NCBI RefSeq assembly: GCF_001422815.1
Contig: NZ_LMMP01000050.1
Location: forward strand, 62,113-126,112
Length of the DNA stretch: 64,000 nt
Direction of reading: 5' to 3'
From: Methylobacterium sp. Leaf91
GTDB taxonomy: Bacteria > Pseudomonadota > Alphaproteobacteria > Rhizobiales > Beijerinckiaceae
Program-made: the position numbers and the translations under genes
Notes under the pieces: generated by a model
Seen by the model: the letters and a program-made list of their open reading frames with translations, nothing else
Databases searched by the model: none
Told to the model about the DNA's origin: nothing
In this document: positions 25,979-34,682 of the stretch, one piece after another
How the letters are laid out: each line of letters opens with the position of its first letter
Position numbering within the stretch: the first letter of the stretch is position 1

Positions 25979-27418
25979 TCAGCTGTGGATCACCTTGCCG
26001 TAGGCATCGAGCACGCTCTCGTGCATCATCTCGCTCAGGGTCGGGTGCGGGAAGACCGTGTGCATCAGGTCTTCCTCCGTCGTCTCCAGGTTCATGGCGA
26101 CGACGTAGCCCTGGATCAGTTCGGTGACTTCCGCTCCCACCATGTGGGCGCCGAGCAGCTGGCCGGTCTTGGCGTCGAACACCGTCTTCACCAGCCCGTC
26201 CGGCTCGCCGAGCGCGATGGCCTTGCCGTTGCCGGCGAAGGGGAAGCGGCCGACCTTCACGGAGAATCCCAGCTCCTTCGCCTTGGCCTCGGTGAGGCCG
26301 ACGCTGGCGATCTGCGGCTGGCAATAGGTGCAGCCGGGGATCTTGGCCTTGTCCATGGCGTGGGTGTGCAGGCCCTTGATCGTCTCGACGCAGAGCACGC
26401 CTTCGTGCTCGGCCTTGTGGGCGAGCATCGGCGGTCCGGCGACGTCGCCGATGGCGTAGATGCCCGGCACATTGGTGTTGCCGAGCCCATCGGTGACGAC
26501 GATGCCGCGCTCGATGCCGATTCCAAGCTTCTCAAGACCGAGATTCTCGATGTTGCCGACGACGCCCACCGCCGAGATCAGCTTCTCCGCCGTCAACTGC
26601 TGGCTCTTGCCGTCCGTCGTCTCGACGGTGGCGGTGACGGAATCGGCCGCCTTCTCCACCTTCGTCACCTTGGCGCCGGTGAGGATCTTGATGCCCTGCT
26701 TCTCGAAGCGCTTGCGGGCGAGGCCGGCGATCTCGGCATCCTCCACCGGCAGGATCTGCGGCAGCAGCTCGATCACCGTCACCTCGGCGCCCATGGTGCG
26801 GTAGAACGAGGCGAACTCGATGCCGATGGCGCCCGAGCCCATGACGAGCAGGCTCTTGGGCATCGTCTCCGGCACCATGGCCTCGTAATAGGTCCAGATT
26901 TGCTTCTTGTCCGGCTCGATGCCCGGGATCGCGCGGGGGCGGGCACCCGTGGCGACGATGATGTGCTTGGCCGAATAGGAGCCGGCGGCCAGCGCACCCT
27001 TCGGCGCGGGGGCGCGGCTCGTCTCCTTCACCGTGACCTTGCCGGGCTCGTTGCCCTTGGCCGCGGCCTCGATGGTGGCCTCGCCCCAGATCACATCGAC
27101 CTTGTTCTTCTTGAGCAGCATGCCGACGCCGCCGTTGAGCCGGGTCGAGACGCCGCGCGAGCGCTTGACGATGGCGGCCGTGTCGAACCCGACTTTCTCC
27201 GCCGACAGGCCGTAATCGGAAGCGTGCTGCATGTAGTGGTAGATTTCGGCCGAGCGCAGCAGCGCCTTCGTGGGGATGCAGCCCCAGTTCAGGCAGATGC
27301 CGCCGAGATGCTCTCGGTCCACCACCGCGGTCTTGAACCCGAGCTGTGCCGCCCGGATGGCCGCGACGTAGCCCCCGGGGCCTGCGCCGATGACGAGGAT
27401 GTCGTAGGTGTTGGACAT
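25979..27418 (-). CDS. lpdA: Dihydrolipoyl dehydrogenase (E3)
   Basis: This 479-aa flavoprotein reoxidises dihydrolipoyl groups and passes electrons to NAD. It has the FAD motif GAGPGGYVAAIRAAQLG, the redox disulfide in GGICLNWGCIPTKALL, the NAD motif GSGAIGIEFASF, AIGDVAGPPMLAHKAEHEG and the C-terminal His-Glu pair in HTVFPHPTLSE. The length is typical. It is the last pyruvate dehydrogenase gene in the cluster and is preceded on the same strand by the DUF559 gene, whose stop lies next to the lpdA ATG. Confidence 0.97.
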   Translation of the reverse strand: MSNTYDILVIGAGPGGYVAAIRAAQLGFKTAVVDREHLGGICLNWGCIPTKALLRSAEIYHYMQHASDYGLSAEKVGFDTAAIVKRSRGVSTRLNGGVGMLLKKNKVDVIWGEATIEAAAKGNEPGKVTVKETSRAPAPKGALAAGSYSAKHIIVATGARPRAIPGIEPDKKQIWTYYEAMVPETMPKSLLVMGSGAIGIEFASFYRTMGAEVTVIELLPQILPVEDAEIAGLARKRFEKQGIKILTGAKVTKVEKAADSVTATVETTDGKSQQLTAEKLISAVGVVGNIENLGLEKLGIGIERGIVVTDGLGNTNVPGIYAIGDVAGPPMLAHKAEHEGVLCVETIKGLHTHAMDKAKIPGCTYCQPQIASVGLTEAKAKELGFSVKVGRFPFAGNGKAIALGEPDGLVKTVFDAKTGQLLGAHMVGAEVTELIQGYVVAMNLETTEEDLMHTVFPHPTLSEMMHESVLDAYGKVIHS

Positions 27419-27928
27419 TCAGGGCTCCGCGGTCTCTCCTCCCCCTTGCGGGGAGGAGGTAGGAGGTGGGGGTGGTGCCGGATGAAACGGGTAAGGTGCC
27501 GATTGGCCCCTTGGCTTTGCCAATCCTGTCTCGGGCAGGACATGTAACGACGGGTCGGAGAGTGCGGCGAATATCGTCTCGAGGACGGTGTCGATCCGCA
27601 GCATGACGTCTGCATTGGTGAATCTGAAAACGCGGAAATCTCTCTCTTCGAGAGCGAGCGTGCGGGTTTCATCGTAAGCGGCCATGTGGTCGTGGCTATG
27701 CTGCCCGCCTTCGACTTCGACGATCATGCGCGCGGACAGACAACAGAAATCAGCGACGTAGGGACCGAGGGCAACCTGGCGACGGAAATGCGAGCCTTCG
27801 ATCGGCAGGCAATGCCTCAGGTGCCGCCACAATCGCCTCTCCGCCTCTGTCGATGTTCGGCGCAGGGTCTTCGCATTCAGTGCGGCGCGTGGAGAGACAG
27901 AGTGCCGAGGCGGTTCCTTCCATGGCAT
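27419..27928 (-). CDS. DUF559 (Vsr-like) endonuclease-domain protein
   Basis: This 169-aa protein carries a DUF559 domain of the restriction-endonuclease-like fold: LRRTSTEAERRLWRHLR, then HFRRQVALGPYVADFCC with the core acidic residue, and MIVEVEGGQHSHD with the E-x-G-Q-H motif. DUF559 proteins are related to the Vsr mismatch endonuclease and occur as scattered orphan genes. The start ATG 27928 is inferred; no strong ribosome binding site is seen. The last 20 residues (PPPPPTSSPQGGGETAEP) come from a half copy of the palindromic repeat at 27434-27478. The gene lies between pdhC and lpdA, normally adjacent, and ends one base before the lpdA ATG. Confidence 0.85.
   Translation of the reverse strand: MPWKEPPRHSVSPRAALNAKTLRRTSTEAERRLWRHLRHCLPIEGSHFRRQVALGPYVADFCCLSARMIVEVEGGQHSHDHMAAYDETRTLALEERDFRVFRFTNADVMLRIDTVLETIFAALSDPSLHVLPETGLAKPRGQSAPYPFHPAPPPPPTSSPQGGGETAEP
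27434..27478. repeat. Half copy of the CCTCCCCC/GGGGGAGG palindrome inside the DUF559 gene
   Basis: The stretch CTCCTCCCCCTTGCGGGGAG and following GGAGGTGGGGGTG matches the right arm of the elements at 27967 and 55409. It lies in frame at the 3' end of the DUF559 gene. Confidence 0.8.
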
Positions 27929-27966
27929 CGGCTGTCGCCTCCCGTGAACCCCACCAAGCTCGCGCA

Positions 27967-28078
27967 CCTCCCTCCCCCTTGTGGGGAGGGATCGAGGGTG
28001 GGGGTGGCTCCGCCGGACTTCGCAGTGGGTCACCCAGTCACCCCCACCTCCAACTCCTCCCCACAAGGGGGAGGAGGG
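27967..28078. repeat. CCTCCCCC/GGGGGAGG palindrome, copy 1
   Basis: A 112-bp imperfect palindrome has terminal hairpins CCTCCCCCTTGTGGGGAGG at the left and CCTCCCCACAAGGGGGAGG at the right, and inner arms GGGTGGGGGTGGCTCCGCC and CACCCCCACC. It lies between pdhC and the DUF559 gene and is inverted relative to the copy at 29858-29973. Confidence 0.9.
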
Positions 28079-28101
28079 CTCGTTCAGTCTGGTCCGAAAG
28101 A

Positions 28102-29511
28102 CTAGACCAGCATCCCCATCGGGTTCTCGATCAGGCTCTTGAAGGCCGAGATCAACTCGGCGCCGAGAGCCCCGTCGAGCACACGGTGGTCGCAGGACAA
28201 CGTGGCAGTCATCACCTGGACCACCGCCGGGGCGCCGTCCTTCACCACGACGCGCTTCTCGCCCGCACCCACCGCCAGGATCGAGGATTGCGGCGGGTTG
28301 ATCACCGCCGTGAAGTGCTTGATGCCGAACATGCCGAGGTTCGACACCGAGGTGACGCCGCCCTGGTACTCTTCCGGCTTCAGCTTCTTGGCCCGCGCCC
28401 GGCCGGCAAAGTCCTTCATCTCGTTCGAGATGGTGGAGAGCGTCTTCTGGTCGGCCTTGCGGATCACCGGGGTGAACAACCCGCCGTCGATGGCGACGGC
28501 GACGCCGACCTCGGCATTGTTGAAGCGTAGGATCCGGTCCTCGGCCCAGACCGCGTTGGCGGCCGGCACGCGCATCAGCGCCAAGCCCATCGCCTTGATG
28601 ACGAAGTCGTTCACCGAAAGCTTGAACAGCGGCTTGCCGTCCTTGGTGGTGCCGGCGCTCTTGTTGAGCTGTTCGCGCAGGGCCATCAGCGCGTCGAGCT
28701 CGCAATCCACCGTGAGGTAGAAGTGGGGGGCCACCTGCATCGCCTCGGTGAGGCGCTTGGCGATGGTCTTCCGCATGCCGTCGAGGGGAACCTCCTCGAA
28801 CGTGCCCTTCTGGTAGAAGCCGCGCACCTGATCGGTGGTCAGCCCCTGTGCGGCGGCCTTTGGTGCGGGCGCTGGCGCAGCGGGAGCCGGAGCGGCCGCC
28901 GGCGCTGCGGCGGGGGCAGCCGCCTTCGGTGCGCCGGCCTTGGCCGAGCCGCTGGCGATGGCGGCGCGGACGTCGCGCTCGATCACGCGGCCATGCGGGC
29001 CGGAGCCCGAGACGGCGGAGAGGTCGATGCCTTCGAGCTTGGCGATGCGGCGCGCCAGCGGCGAGGCGACGATGCGTCCGCCCTGCCCTGCTTGGGGGGT
29101 GGCATCCGGCTTGGCGCCATCGGGCGCCGCGTCGACCCGCGCGTAGGATTTGTGGCCGTCCCCAGGAGTGGTGTTCAGTGCGGGCGTGTCGCTCTTCGGA
29201 GCGTCTGCCTCGGGAGCCTCCGCTTTTGCGCCGCCATCGCCCGAAGCCCCGACGGTCTTCGGGTCCTCACCCTCGGAGGCGATGATGGCGATGAGATCGT
29301 TCACCGGCACGTCGGCGGTGCCCTCGGCCACGACGATCTTGGCGAGGATGCCCTCGTCGATGGCCTCGACCTCCATCGTGGCCTTGTCGGTCTCGATCTC
29401 GGCGAGGACGTCGCCGGATTTGACCGCGTCGCCTTCCTTCTTGAGCCACTTGGCGAGGTTGCCCTTCTCCATCGTCGGCGACAGGGCGGGCATCAGGACG
29501 TTGATGGGCAT
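28102..29511 (-). CDS. pdhC: Pyruvate dehydrogenase E2, dihydrolipoyl acetyltransferase
   Basis: This 469-aa E2 has one lipoyl domain (1-80, lipoylated Lys43 in ETDKATMEV), an Ala/Pro-rich linker, the E1/E3-binding domain (about 148-185, SPLARRIAKLEGIDL), a second Ala/Pro linker, then the catalytic domain (about 240-469) with active-site DHRVLDGALGAEL. It transfers the acetyl group to CoA. Its lipoyl domain is nearly identical to that of PdhB, suggesting duplication or gene conversion. The gene is bracketed by inverted palindromes at 27967 and 29858, unlike the usual tight pdhB-pdhC linkage. Confidence 0.97.
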   Translation of the reverse strand: MPINVLMPALSPTMEKGNLAKWLKKEGDAVKSGDVLAEIETDKATMEVEAIDEGILAKIVVAEGTADVPVNDLIAIIASEGEDPKTVGASGDGGAKAEAPEADAPKSDTPALNTTPGDGHKSYARVDAAPDGAKPDATPQAGQGGRIVASPLARRIAKLEGIDLSAVSGSGPHGRVIERDVRAAIASGSAKAGAPKAAAPAAAPAAAPAPAAPAPAPKAAAQGLTTDQVRGFYQKGTFEEVPLDGMRKTIAKRLTEAMQVAPHFYLTVDCELDALMALREQLNKSAGTTKDGKPLFKLSVNDFVIKAMGLALMRVPAANAVWAEDRILRFNNAEVGVAVAIDGGLFTPVIRKADQKTLSTISNEMKDFAGRARAKKLKPEEYQGGVTSVSNLGMFGIKHFTAVINPPQSSILAVGAGEKRVVVKDGAPAVVQVMTATLSCDHRVLDGALGAELISAFKSLIENPMGMLV

Positions 29512-29554
29512 CGTTATGAATCCTGATCGTCAGCGGATGGGCGTGGCGGGGCGT

Positions 29555-29845
29555 TCAGTTGAGTGTGCCGCCGGGCGGCAAGTCGGGGTCGAAGCTCTCG
29601 GAATCGAGACCGGCGCGGATACGCTCGAACGCCTCTTCCTCCGACATCTCGGTCTCCAGCGCGTAGACCCGGGCGGCCTGACGGGCGAGGTCGATGAGAA
29701 GACGGCCCCAGGTATAGGGATCGTCGAAGGAGCGGCGCAGGGCCACGCTCACCGCGCCGTCCACCACGCTGGCACGCACCACCTCGATGCCACCATTGTT
29801 CAGGGCGTCGGGGGGAGCGGAGAGTTCCTGGAACTTGTCGGTCAT
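29555..29845 (-). CDS. DUF5076 domain protein
   Basis: This 96-aa protein matches the small DUF5076 family that often sits between pdhB and pdhC in Alphaproteobacteria. Visible features are ALNNGGIEVVRASVVDGAVSVALRRSF, the WGRLLIDLARQAARVY helix and an acidic C-terminus. Function is unknown; the context suggests a minor role linked to the dehydrogenase complex. It ends 43 bp before the pdhC start. Confidence 0.85.
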   Translation of the reverse strand: MTDKFQELSAPPDALNNGGIEVVRASVVDGAVSVALRRSFDDPYTWGRLLIDLARQAARVYALETEMSEEEAFERIRAGLDSESFDPDLPPGGTLN

Positions 29846-29857
29846 GGTGCTGCTCTA

Positions 29858-29973
29858 CTCTCCTCCCCCTTGTGGGGAGGAGTTTGAGGTGGGGGTGGTT
29901 GGGCGACCCTCGACGTGCGGAGGCTGGCGGAAGCACCCCCACCCTCGATCCCTCCCCACAAGGGGGAGGGAAG
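29858..29973. repeat. CCTCCCCC/GGGGGAGG palindrome, copy 2 (inverted)
   Basis: This copy between pdhB and the DUF5076 gene has the same terminal hairpins as the one at 27967-28078 but in opposite orientation; its right arm is nearly the reverse complement of that copy's left arm. Arms and centre are clear. Confidence 0.9.
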
Positions 29974-29987
29974 TTGGCGCGGTAGGC

Positions 29988-31433
29988 TCAGCGATAGCAG
30001 ACCGCCTTCACCGCCTGGATCACTTCGGCGACGTTGGGCAAGGCGAGTTTCTCGAGGTTGGCGGCGTAGGGCATCGGGACATCCTTGCCGGTGACCCGCA
30101 GGACCGGGGCGTCGAGGAAGTCGAAGGCATCGGCCATCAGGCGGGCGATGATCTCCGCGCCGATGCCCGATTGCGGGAAGCCCTCCTCGACGGTGACGCA
30201 GCGGCCGGTCTTCTTCACCGATTCCACGATCGTGTCGGTATCCATCGGGCGGAGCGTACGCAGGTCGATGACCTCCGCGTCGATCCCCTCTTCGGCCAAA
30301 GCCTGCGCCGCCTTCAGCGCGTAGGTCATGCCGATGGAGAAGGAGACGATGGTCACGTCCTTGCCGGTGCGGTGGATGCGCGCCTTGCCGATGGGGAGCA
30401 CGAAATCGTCGAGCTTTGGCACCGGGAAGCTCTGGCCGTAGAGGATTTCGTTCTCGAGGAAGATCACCGGGTTCGGGTCGCGGATCGCGGCCTTGAGCAG
30501 GCCCTTGGCGTCGGAGGCCGTATAGGGCGCGATCACCTTGAGGCCGGGCACGTTGGAGTACCAGGCGGAGTAATCGTGGCTGTGCTGGGCGCCGACGCGG
30601 GCGGCAGCGCCGTTGGGACCACGGAACACGATGGGACAGCCGAGCTGGCCGCCGGACATGTAGAGGGTCTTGGCCGCCGAGTTGATGATGTGGTCGATCG
30701 CCTGCATGGCGAAGTTGAAGGTCATGAACTCGACGATGGGCCGCAGGCCGGTGAAGGCGGCACCGGCCGCGATGCCGGCGAATCCGTGCTCGGTGATCGG
30801 CGTGTCGACCACCCGGCGGGCGCCGAATTCCTGCAGCAGGCCCTGGGTCACCTTGTAGGCGCCCTGGTACTCGGCGACTTCCTCGCCCATCACGAAGACC
30901 GAATCCTCGCGGCGCATCTCCTCGGCCATGGCGTCGCGGAGCGACTCGCGCACGGTCATGGTGACCATTTCGGTGCCGGCCGGGAATTCCTCCATCACCG
31001 GCGCGGGGGCCTTGTTGGTGATGACGGCCGGGGCGGCGGGAGCGTTCGGCTTGTCGTCGCCCGATTTCTCCGTGGCGGCCGGTGCCGAGGCCTGGCCCTC
31101 GGCCTGCATCGTCGGCGTCGGGGCCGATTGTGCCGGGGTCGAAGCCTCCGGCTTCGAACCGCCGCCCGCCGCCGCCGCGGCCACGTCCTCGCCTTCGCCG
31201 GCGATGATGGCGATCGGCGTGTTCACCTTCACGCCCTCGGTGCCTTCCTCGATGAGGATCTTGGCGAGGACGCCTTCGTCGATGGCCTCGACTTCCATCG
31301 TGGCCTTGTCGGTCTCGATCTCGGCGAGGACATCGCCGGATTTGACCGCGTCGCCCTCCTTCTTCAGCCACTTGGCGAGCTTGCCTTCCTCCATCGTCGG
31401 AGACAGCGCGGGCATCAGGATGTCGGTCGCCAT
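29988..31433 (-). CDS. pdhB: Pyruvate dehydrogenase E1 beta subunit with N-terminal lipoyl domain
   Basis: This 481-aa protein has an N-terminal lipoyl domain (1-80, Lys43), a Pro/Ala linker (about 85-150), then the transketolase-type beta subunit (150-481) with MTVRESLRDAMAEEM, the VDTPITEHGFAGIAAGAA block and the transketolase C-terminal domain. Lipoylated E1 beta is a known alphaproteobacterial peculiarity. With PdhA it decarboxylates pyruvate using thiamine diphosphate. A 136-bp gap with a strong hairpin separates it from pdhA. Confidence 0.97.
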   Translation of the reverse strand: MATDILMPALSPTMEEGKLAKWLKKEGDAVKSGDVLAEIETDKATMEVEAIDEGVLAKILIEEGTEGVKVNTPIAIIAGEGEDVAAAAAGGGSKPEASTPAQSAPTPTMQAEGQASAPAATEKSGDDKPNAPAAPAVITNKAPAPVMEEFPAGTEMVTMTVRESLRDAMAEEMRREDSVFVMGEEVAEYQGAYKVTQGLLQEFGARRVVDTPITEHGFAGIAAGAAFTGLRPIVEFMTFNFAMQAIDHIINSAAKTLYMSGGQLGCPIVFRGPNGAAARVGAQHSHDYSAWYSNVPGLKVIAPYTASDAKGLLKAAIRDPNPVIFLENEILYGQSFPVPKLDDFVLPIGKARIHRTGKDVTIVSFSIGMTYALKAAQALAEEGIDAEVIDLRTLRPMDTDTIVESVKKTGRCVTVEEGFPQSGIGAEIIARLMADAFDFLDAPVLRVTGKDVPMPYAANLEKLALPNVAEVIQAVKAVCYR

Positions 31434-31511
31434 GAGGTTTTTTATCCGTAGGTTGGCGGGCGGCCTTCTGGAGAGGAAGCAGCGGCTTCTCGGTCCCTCG
31501 CTGCGGCTCTC

Positions 31512-31532
31512 CCCGTGCCGTCATGGCACGGG
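31512..31532. other. Intercistronic hairpin between pdhA and pdhB
   Basis: CCCGTGCC (31512-31519) and GGCACGGG (31525-31532) form a perfect 8-bp stem with a 5-nt loop. No T-run follows on the minus strand, so it may set RNA processing or stability rather than end transcription. Confidence 0.5.
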
Positions 31533-31569
31533 AGATGTCCCAGGTGGGGGGAGCGTCGCGAGGTCGGCC

Positions 31570-32655
31570 TTAAGCGCGGGCTTCCAGCAGGATGTCGGTC
31601 CAGAGTTCGGACGGATCCGGCTCGGGATCGTGCGTGGCGAACTCGGCCGCGTCGTTGACGGTCTCGCGGACCTTGGCGTCCGTGGCCTTGAGGTCCGCTT
31701 CCGGCACCCCGTGCATCTCGATCAGGCGCTTGCGCACCATCTCGATCGGGTCGTGCTCGTCGCGCATCTTGGAGACTTCGTCCTTGGTCCGGTACTTCGC
31801 CGGATCGGACATCGAGTGGCCGCGATAGCGGTAGGTCTGCATCTCGAGGATGTAGGGTCCCTGGCCGGAGCGGGCATGCTCCACCGCCCGGCTCGCCGCC
31901 TCACGGACGGTGCGGACGTCCATGCCGTCCACCTGCTCGCCGGGGATGCCGAAGGAGATGCCGCGCCTGGAGAAATCGGTCTGCGCCGAGGCGCGTGCCA
32001 CCGACGTGCCCATGGCATAGCGGTTGTTCTCGATCACGTAGACCACGGGCAGCTTCCAGAGCTGGGCCATGTTGAAGCTCTCGTAGACCTGGCCCTGGTT
32101 GGCGGCGCCGTCGCCCATATAGGTCAGGCTGACTTTGCCGTTCTTCCTGTAGGCGTCGGCGAAACCGAGGCCGGTTCCGAGGGAGACCTGGGCGCCGACG
32201 ATGCCGTGGCCACCGAAGAACTGCTTCTCCTTGGAGAACATGTGCATCGAGCCGCCCTTGCCGCGGGAATACCCGCCGCGGCGGCCGGTCAGCTCGGCCA
32301 TCACGCCCTTCGGGTCCATGCCGCAGGCGAGCATGTGGCCGTGGTCGCGGTATCCGGTGATGGTCTGGTCGCCTTCGACCGAGGCCATCTGCATGCCGAT
32401 CACGACGGCTTCCTGGCCGATATAGAGGTGGCAGAACCCACCGATCAGGCCCATGCCGTAGAGCTGGCCCGCCTTTTCCTCGAAGCGCCGGATCAGCAGC
32501 ATTTCGTGATAGGCGTGAAGGTCTTCTTCCCGCGTGAATTGTGGTGTGTTCGGCGCGGGGGCGTGCTCCGGAGCATTGCTGGCCCCCGTACCCAACTGAG
32601 CCGAACCTTTGGCCGAATCGGCTTTCGCCTGCCCCGCTTCGTTGGCGGCATCCAT
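31570..32655 (-). CDS. pdhA: Pyruvate dehydrogenase E1 alpha subunit
   Basis: This 361-aa thiamine-diphosphate enzyme has the binding motif GDGAANQGQVYESFNMAQLW ending in VIENNRYAMG, plus the YRGHSMSDPAKYR loop with its conserved Ser. The first 35 residues (Ala/Lys/Asn-rich) are an unconserved extension. It forms the E1 heterotetramer with PdhB. ATG 32655 follows GAGG with suitable spacing. It lies 122 bp downstream of ftsB on the same strand. Confidence 0.97.
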   Translation of the reverse strand: MDAANEAGQAKADSAKGSAQLGTGASNAPEHAPAPNTPQFTREEDLHAYHEMLLIRRFEEKAGQLYGMGLIGGFCHLYIGQEAVVIGMQMASVEGDQTITGYRDHGHMLACGMDPKGVMAELTGRRGGYSRGKGGSMHMFSKEKQFFGGHGIVGAQVSLGTGLGFADAYRKNGKVSLTYMGDGAANQGQVYESFNMAQLWKLPVVYVIENNRYAMGTSVARASAQTDFSRRGISFGIPGEQVDGMDVRTVREAASRAVEHARSGQGPYILEMQTYRYRGHSMSDPAKYRTKDEVSKMRDEHDPIEMVRKRLIEMHGVPEADLKATDAKVRETVNDAAEFATHDPEPDPSELWTDILLEARA

Positions 32656-32777
32656 CGGCTTTCCTCCCGTGAACGGCTATTCTGAACCGTTTCTAGGACA
32701 GGGTTTTCCGGAAAGCGAGGCCGTCCAGTCGACAGATCGTCGGAGTTGTCAGGCGGAATGCGACGGGACAAACACGA

Positions 32778-33089
32778 TCATGGGTTGATGATGACGACAT
32801 CGTTCGCGTGGACGCGCCCCAGCACGATGCGGGCACGTTCCTCGAGGAGATCGCGGTCGATCTGGTCGCTGCGCAGGAGGGCCACCCGGTGTTCCCAGAT
32901 CGCCCGGTCCGCCTTGGCGGCCGTGAGCTCCTGCTTCAACCCATAGGCCTGGATCTTGAGCGCGCGCTTGGCCTCCAAGCCGCGATTGCCGCTCTCGGCC
33001 TGATGAACGAAATATCCGACCACGAGCGCGGACACGGCGTAGAGGCCGAGCGGCATGAGAACGGAACGGACGCGACGACGAACCACCAT
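32778..33089 (-). CDS. ftsB: FtsB/DivIC-type septum formation initiator
   Basis: This 103-aa bitopic protein has a basic N-terminus, one transmembrane helix (about 10-28) and a periplasmic coiled coil (about 35-75), then a short RIVLGRVHANDVVI tail, as in FtsB/DivIC division proteins. In many Alphaproteobacteria the gene lies between eno and pdhA, which agrees here. It is divergent from the LysR-type gene. Confidence 0.85.
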   Translation of the reverse strand: MVVRRRVRSVLMPLGLYAVSALVVGYFVHQAESGNRGLEAKRALKIQAYGLKQELTAAKADRAIWEHRVALLRSDQIDRDLLEERARIVLGRVHANDVVIINP

Positions 33090-33158
33090 GTTTCGAGCAT
33101 CGCGTCACAGGGTTAAGGATGTGTTTCCAATGTGGCCTCCTTTCGCCGGGTTTGCCCG

Positions 33159-34094
33159 ATGATGCGTTTCGACCTCGTCGATCTCGGCCTGTTTCGCCAC
33201 GTGGCCGAGGCGGGGTCGATCACGCATGGGGCGGCCCGGGCGAACCTGGCGCTCGCCGCCGCGTCGAGCCGGATACGGGCGATGGAGGTTTCCCTCGGGG
33301 CGGCACTCCTCAGCCGGAGCCGCCAGGGCGTGCTTCTCACCCCGGCGGGCCGCGCGCTGCTCGCTCATGCGCGCGGTCTTCTGGAGGGGGTCGACCGGAT
33401 GCAGGGTGATCTCGCCGCCTATGCCGGCGGCGCGATCGGCCAGATCAAGGTTCTGTCGAACACCCACGCGCTGACCGAATTCCTGCCGGAAGCCCTGAGC
33501 GCCTATCTCGCCCTCCATACCGGCGTGAGCGTCGATATCGTCGAGCGGACGTCGGACGAGATCGTCGGTCTCGTGGCGGAGGGAGCCGCCGATCTCGGCA
33601 TCGTCTCCGGCACGGTGGATACCGGCACCCTGGAGACCCACCCGTTCCGCCAGGACAGGTTCGTGGCGGTGCTGCCCTCCGGCCATCCGCTGGGGGAGCG
33701 GGACGGCGTGCTGTTCGCCGATGTGCTGGATTACGACCTCGTCGGCCTCGATCGGGCGAGCGCCATCACCCGCTTCCTCGCCGACAAGGCCATGCGCACC
33801 GGGCGGCCGCTCATGCGGCTGCGGGTCCAGCTGCGCGGCTTCGATGCGGTGTGCCGGCTGGTGGAATGCGGCGTCGGGCTCGGGATCGTCCCCGAAACCA
33901 CCGCCCGGCGCGCCGCGCGCTCCATGGGCCTCGATATCGTGCCGCTCCTTGACCCATGGGCGGCGCGCGACCTCACCATCTGCCTGCGATCCCTCGAAGC
34001 GCTACCAGTTTTCGCCCGGGAATTCGTCGCTCATCTGCGCGCAGGGGCGTCACGGCCCGGTTTAGGGCTCCCCTCGGGGGCCGGCCTTGGCTAA
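33159..34094 (+). CDS. LysR-family transcriptional regulator
   Basis: This 311-aa regulator has an N-terminal winged helix-turn-helix (about 1-60: LGLFRHVAEAGSITHGAARANL, LLSRSRQGVLLTPAG) and a periplasmic-binding-like effector domain (about 90-295). It has a Gly/Ala-rich C-terminal tail. Start is the first of two ATGs (33159/33162). No target operon is adjacent except divergent ftsB. The mntR gene overlaps its end region and runs the same way, but the two are probably independent. The ligand is unknown. Confidence 0.9.
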   Translation: MMRFDLVDLGLFRHVAEAGSITHGAARANLALAAASSRIRAMEVSLGAALLSRSRQGVLLTPAGRALLAHARGLLEGVDRMQGDLAAYAGGAIGQIKVLSNTHALTEFLPEALSAYLALHTGVSVDIVERTSDEIVGLVAEGAADLGIVSGTVDTGTLETHPFRQDRFVAVLPSGHPLGERDGVLFADVLDYDLVGLDRASAITRFLADKAMRTGRPLMRLRVQLRGFDAVCRLVECGVGLGIVPETTARRAARSMGLDIVPLLDPWAARDLTICLRSLEALPVFAREFVAHLRAGASRPGLGLPSGAGLG

Positions 34095-34158
34095 ACACGG
34101 CTCGGGAACGGAATGGTCCGTGTCCGTGACACCGATGAAGCAAGGGGTGCCCGGCATC

Positions 34159-34611
34159 ATGCAGGATTCGTCGCGATCCATGCCCGACGCCCCTCTGGTC
34201 GATCCGGACGTCCATGTGGAGAGCTTCCGGCAGGCACGCGAGGCGCGCCGCCTCGAACTCGTCGAAGATTACGTGGAGTTGATCGCCGATCTCATCGGTG
34301 ATGGCGGCGAGGCGCGGCAGGTCGATATCGCCGCACGCCTCGGCGTCGCCCAGCCCACCGTCGCCAAGATGCTGAAACGCCTGGCCGAGGACGGCCTCGT
34401 CCAGCAGCGCCCCTATCGCGGCGTGTTCCTCACCGAGAGCGGGCGCATGCTCGCGGTCCAGAGCCGCGAGCGCCATCGGATCGTCGAGCATTTTCTCTGT
34501 GCCCTCGGCGTCAGCGCCGAGACCGCGCGGCGCGATGCCGAAGGAATCGAGCATCACGTGAGCGCCGAGACGCTGGAGGCTTTCCGCGACTTCACGGAGC
34601 GCAAGGCCTGA
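34159..34611 (+). CDS. mntR: Manganese-responsive regulator MntR
   Basis: This protein of about 150 aa is a DtxR/MntR-type repressor. It has the winged helix-turn-helix ARQVDIAARLGVAQPTVAKMLKRLAEDGLV and the metal-binding dimerisation domain with RHRIVEHFLCALGV and EGIEHHVSAETLEAF. It lacks a third SH3-like domain, as in MntR. The start is uncertain: ATG 34159 is chosen because of AGGGG upstream, while ATG 34135 or TTG 34087 are in frame. No mntH transporter is in the window. Confidence 0.9.
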   Translation: MQDSSRSMPDAPLVDPDVHVESFRQAREARRLELVEDYVELIADLIGDGGEARQVDIAARLGVAQPTVAKMLKRLAEDGLVQQRPYRGVFLTESGRMLAVQSRERHRIVEHFLCALGVSAETARRDAEGIEHHVSAETLEAFRDFTERKA

Positions 34612-34682
34612 AGGGGTCGAAGCTCAAAGGGCTGGCACGTCACGGAGAGGTGCCGGCCTTCGCCCCGTGGTCGAACGGAACG

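Noticed and set aside
29842..31524. A 560-codon frame overlapping pdhB on the same strand
   Set aside because: It is a frame-shifted copy of pdhB codons with Arg/Gly/His-rich sequence; PdhB is intact in its own frame.
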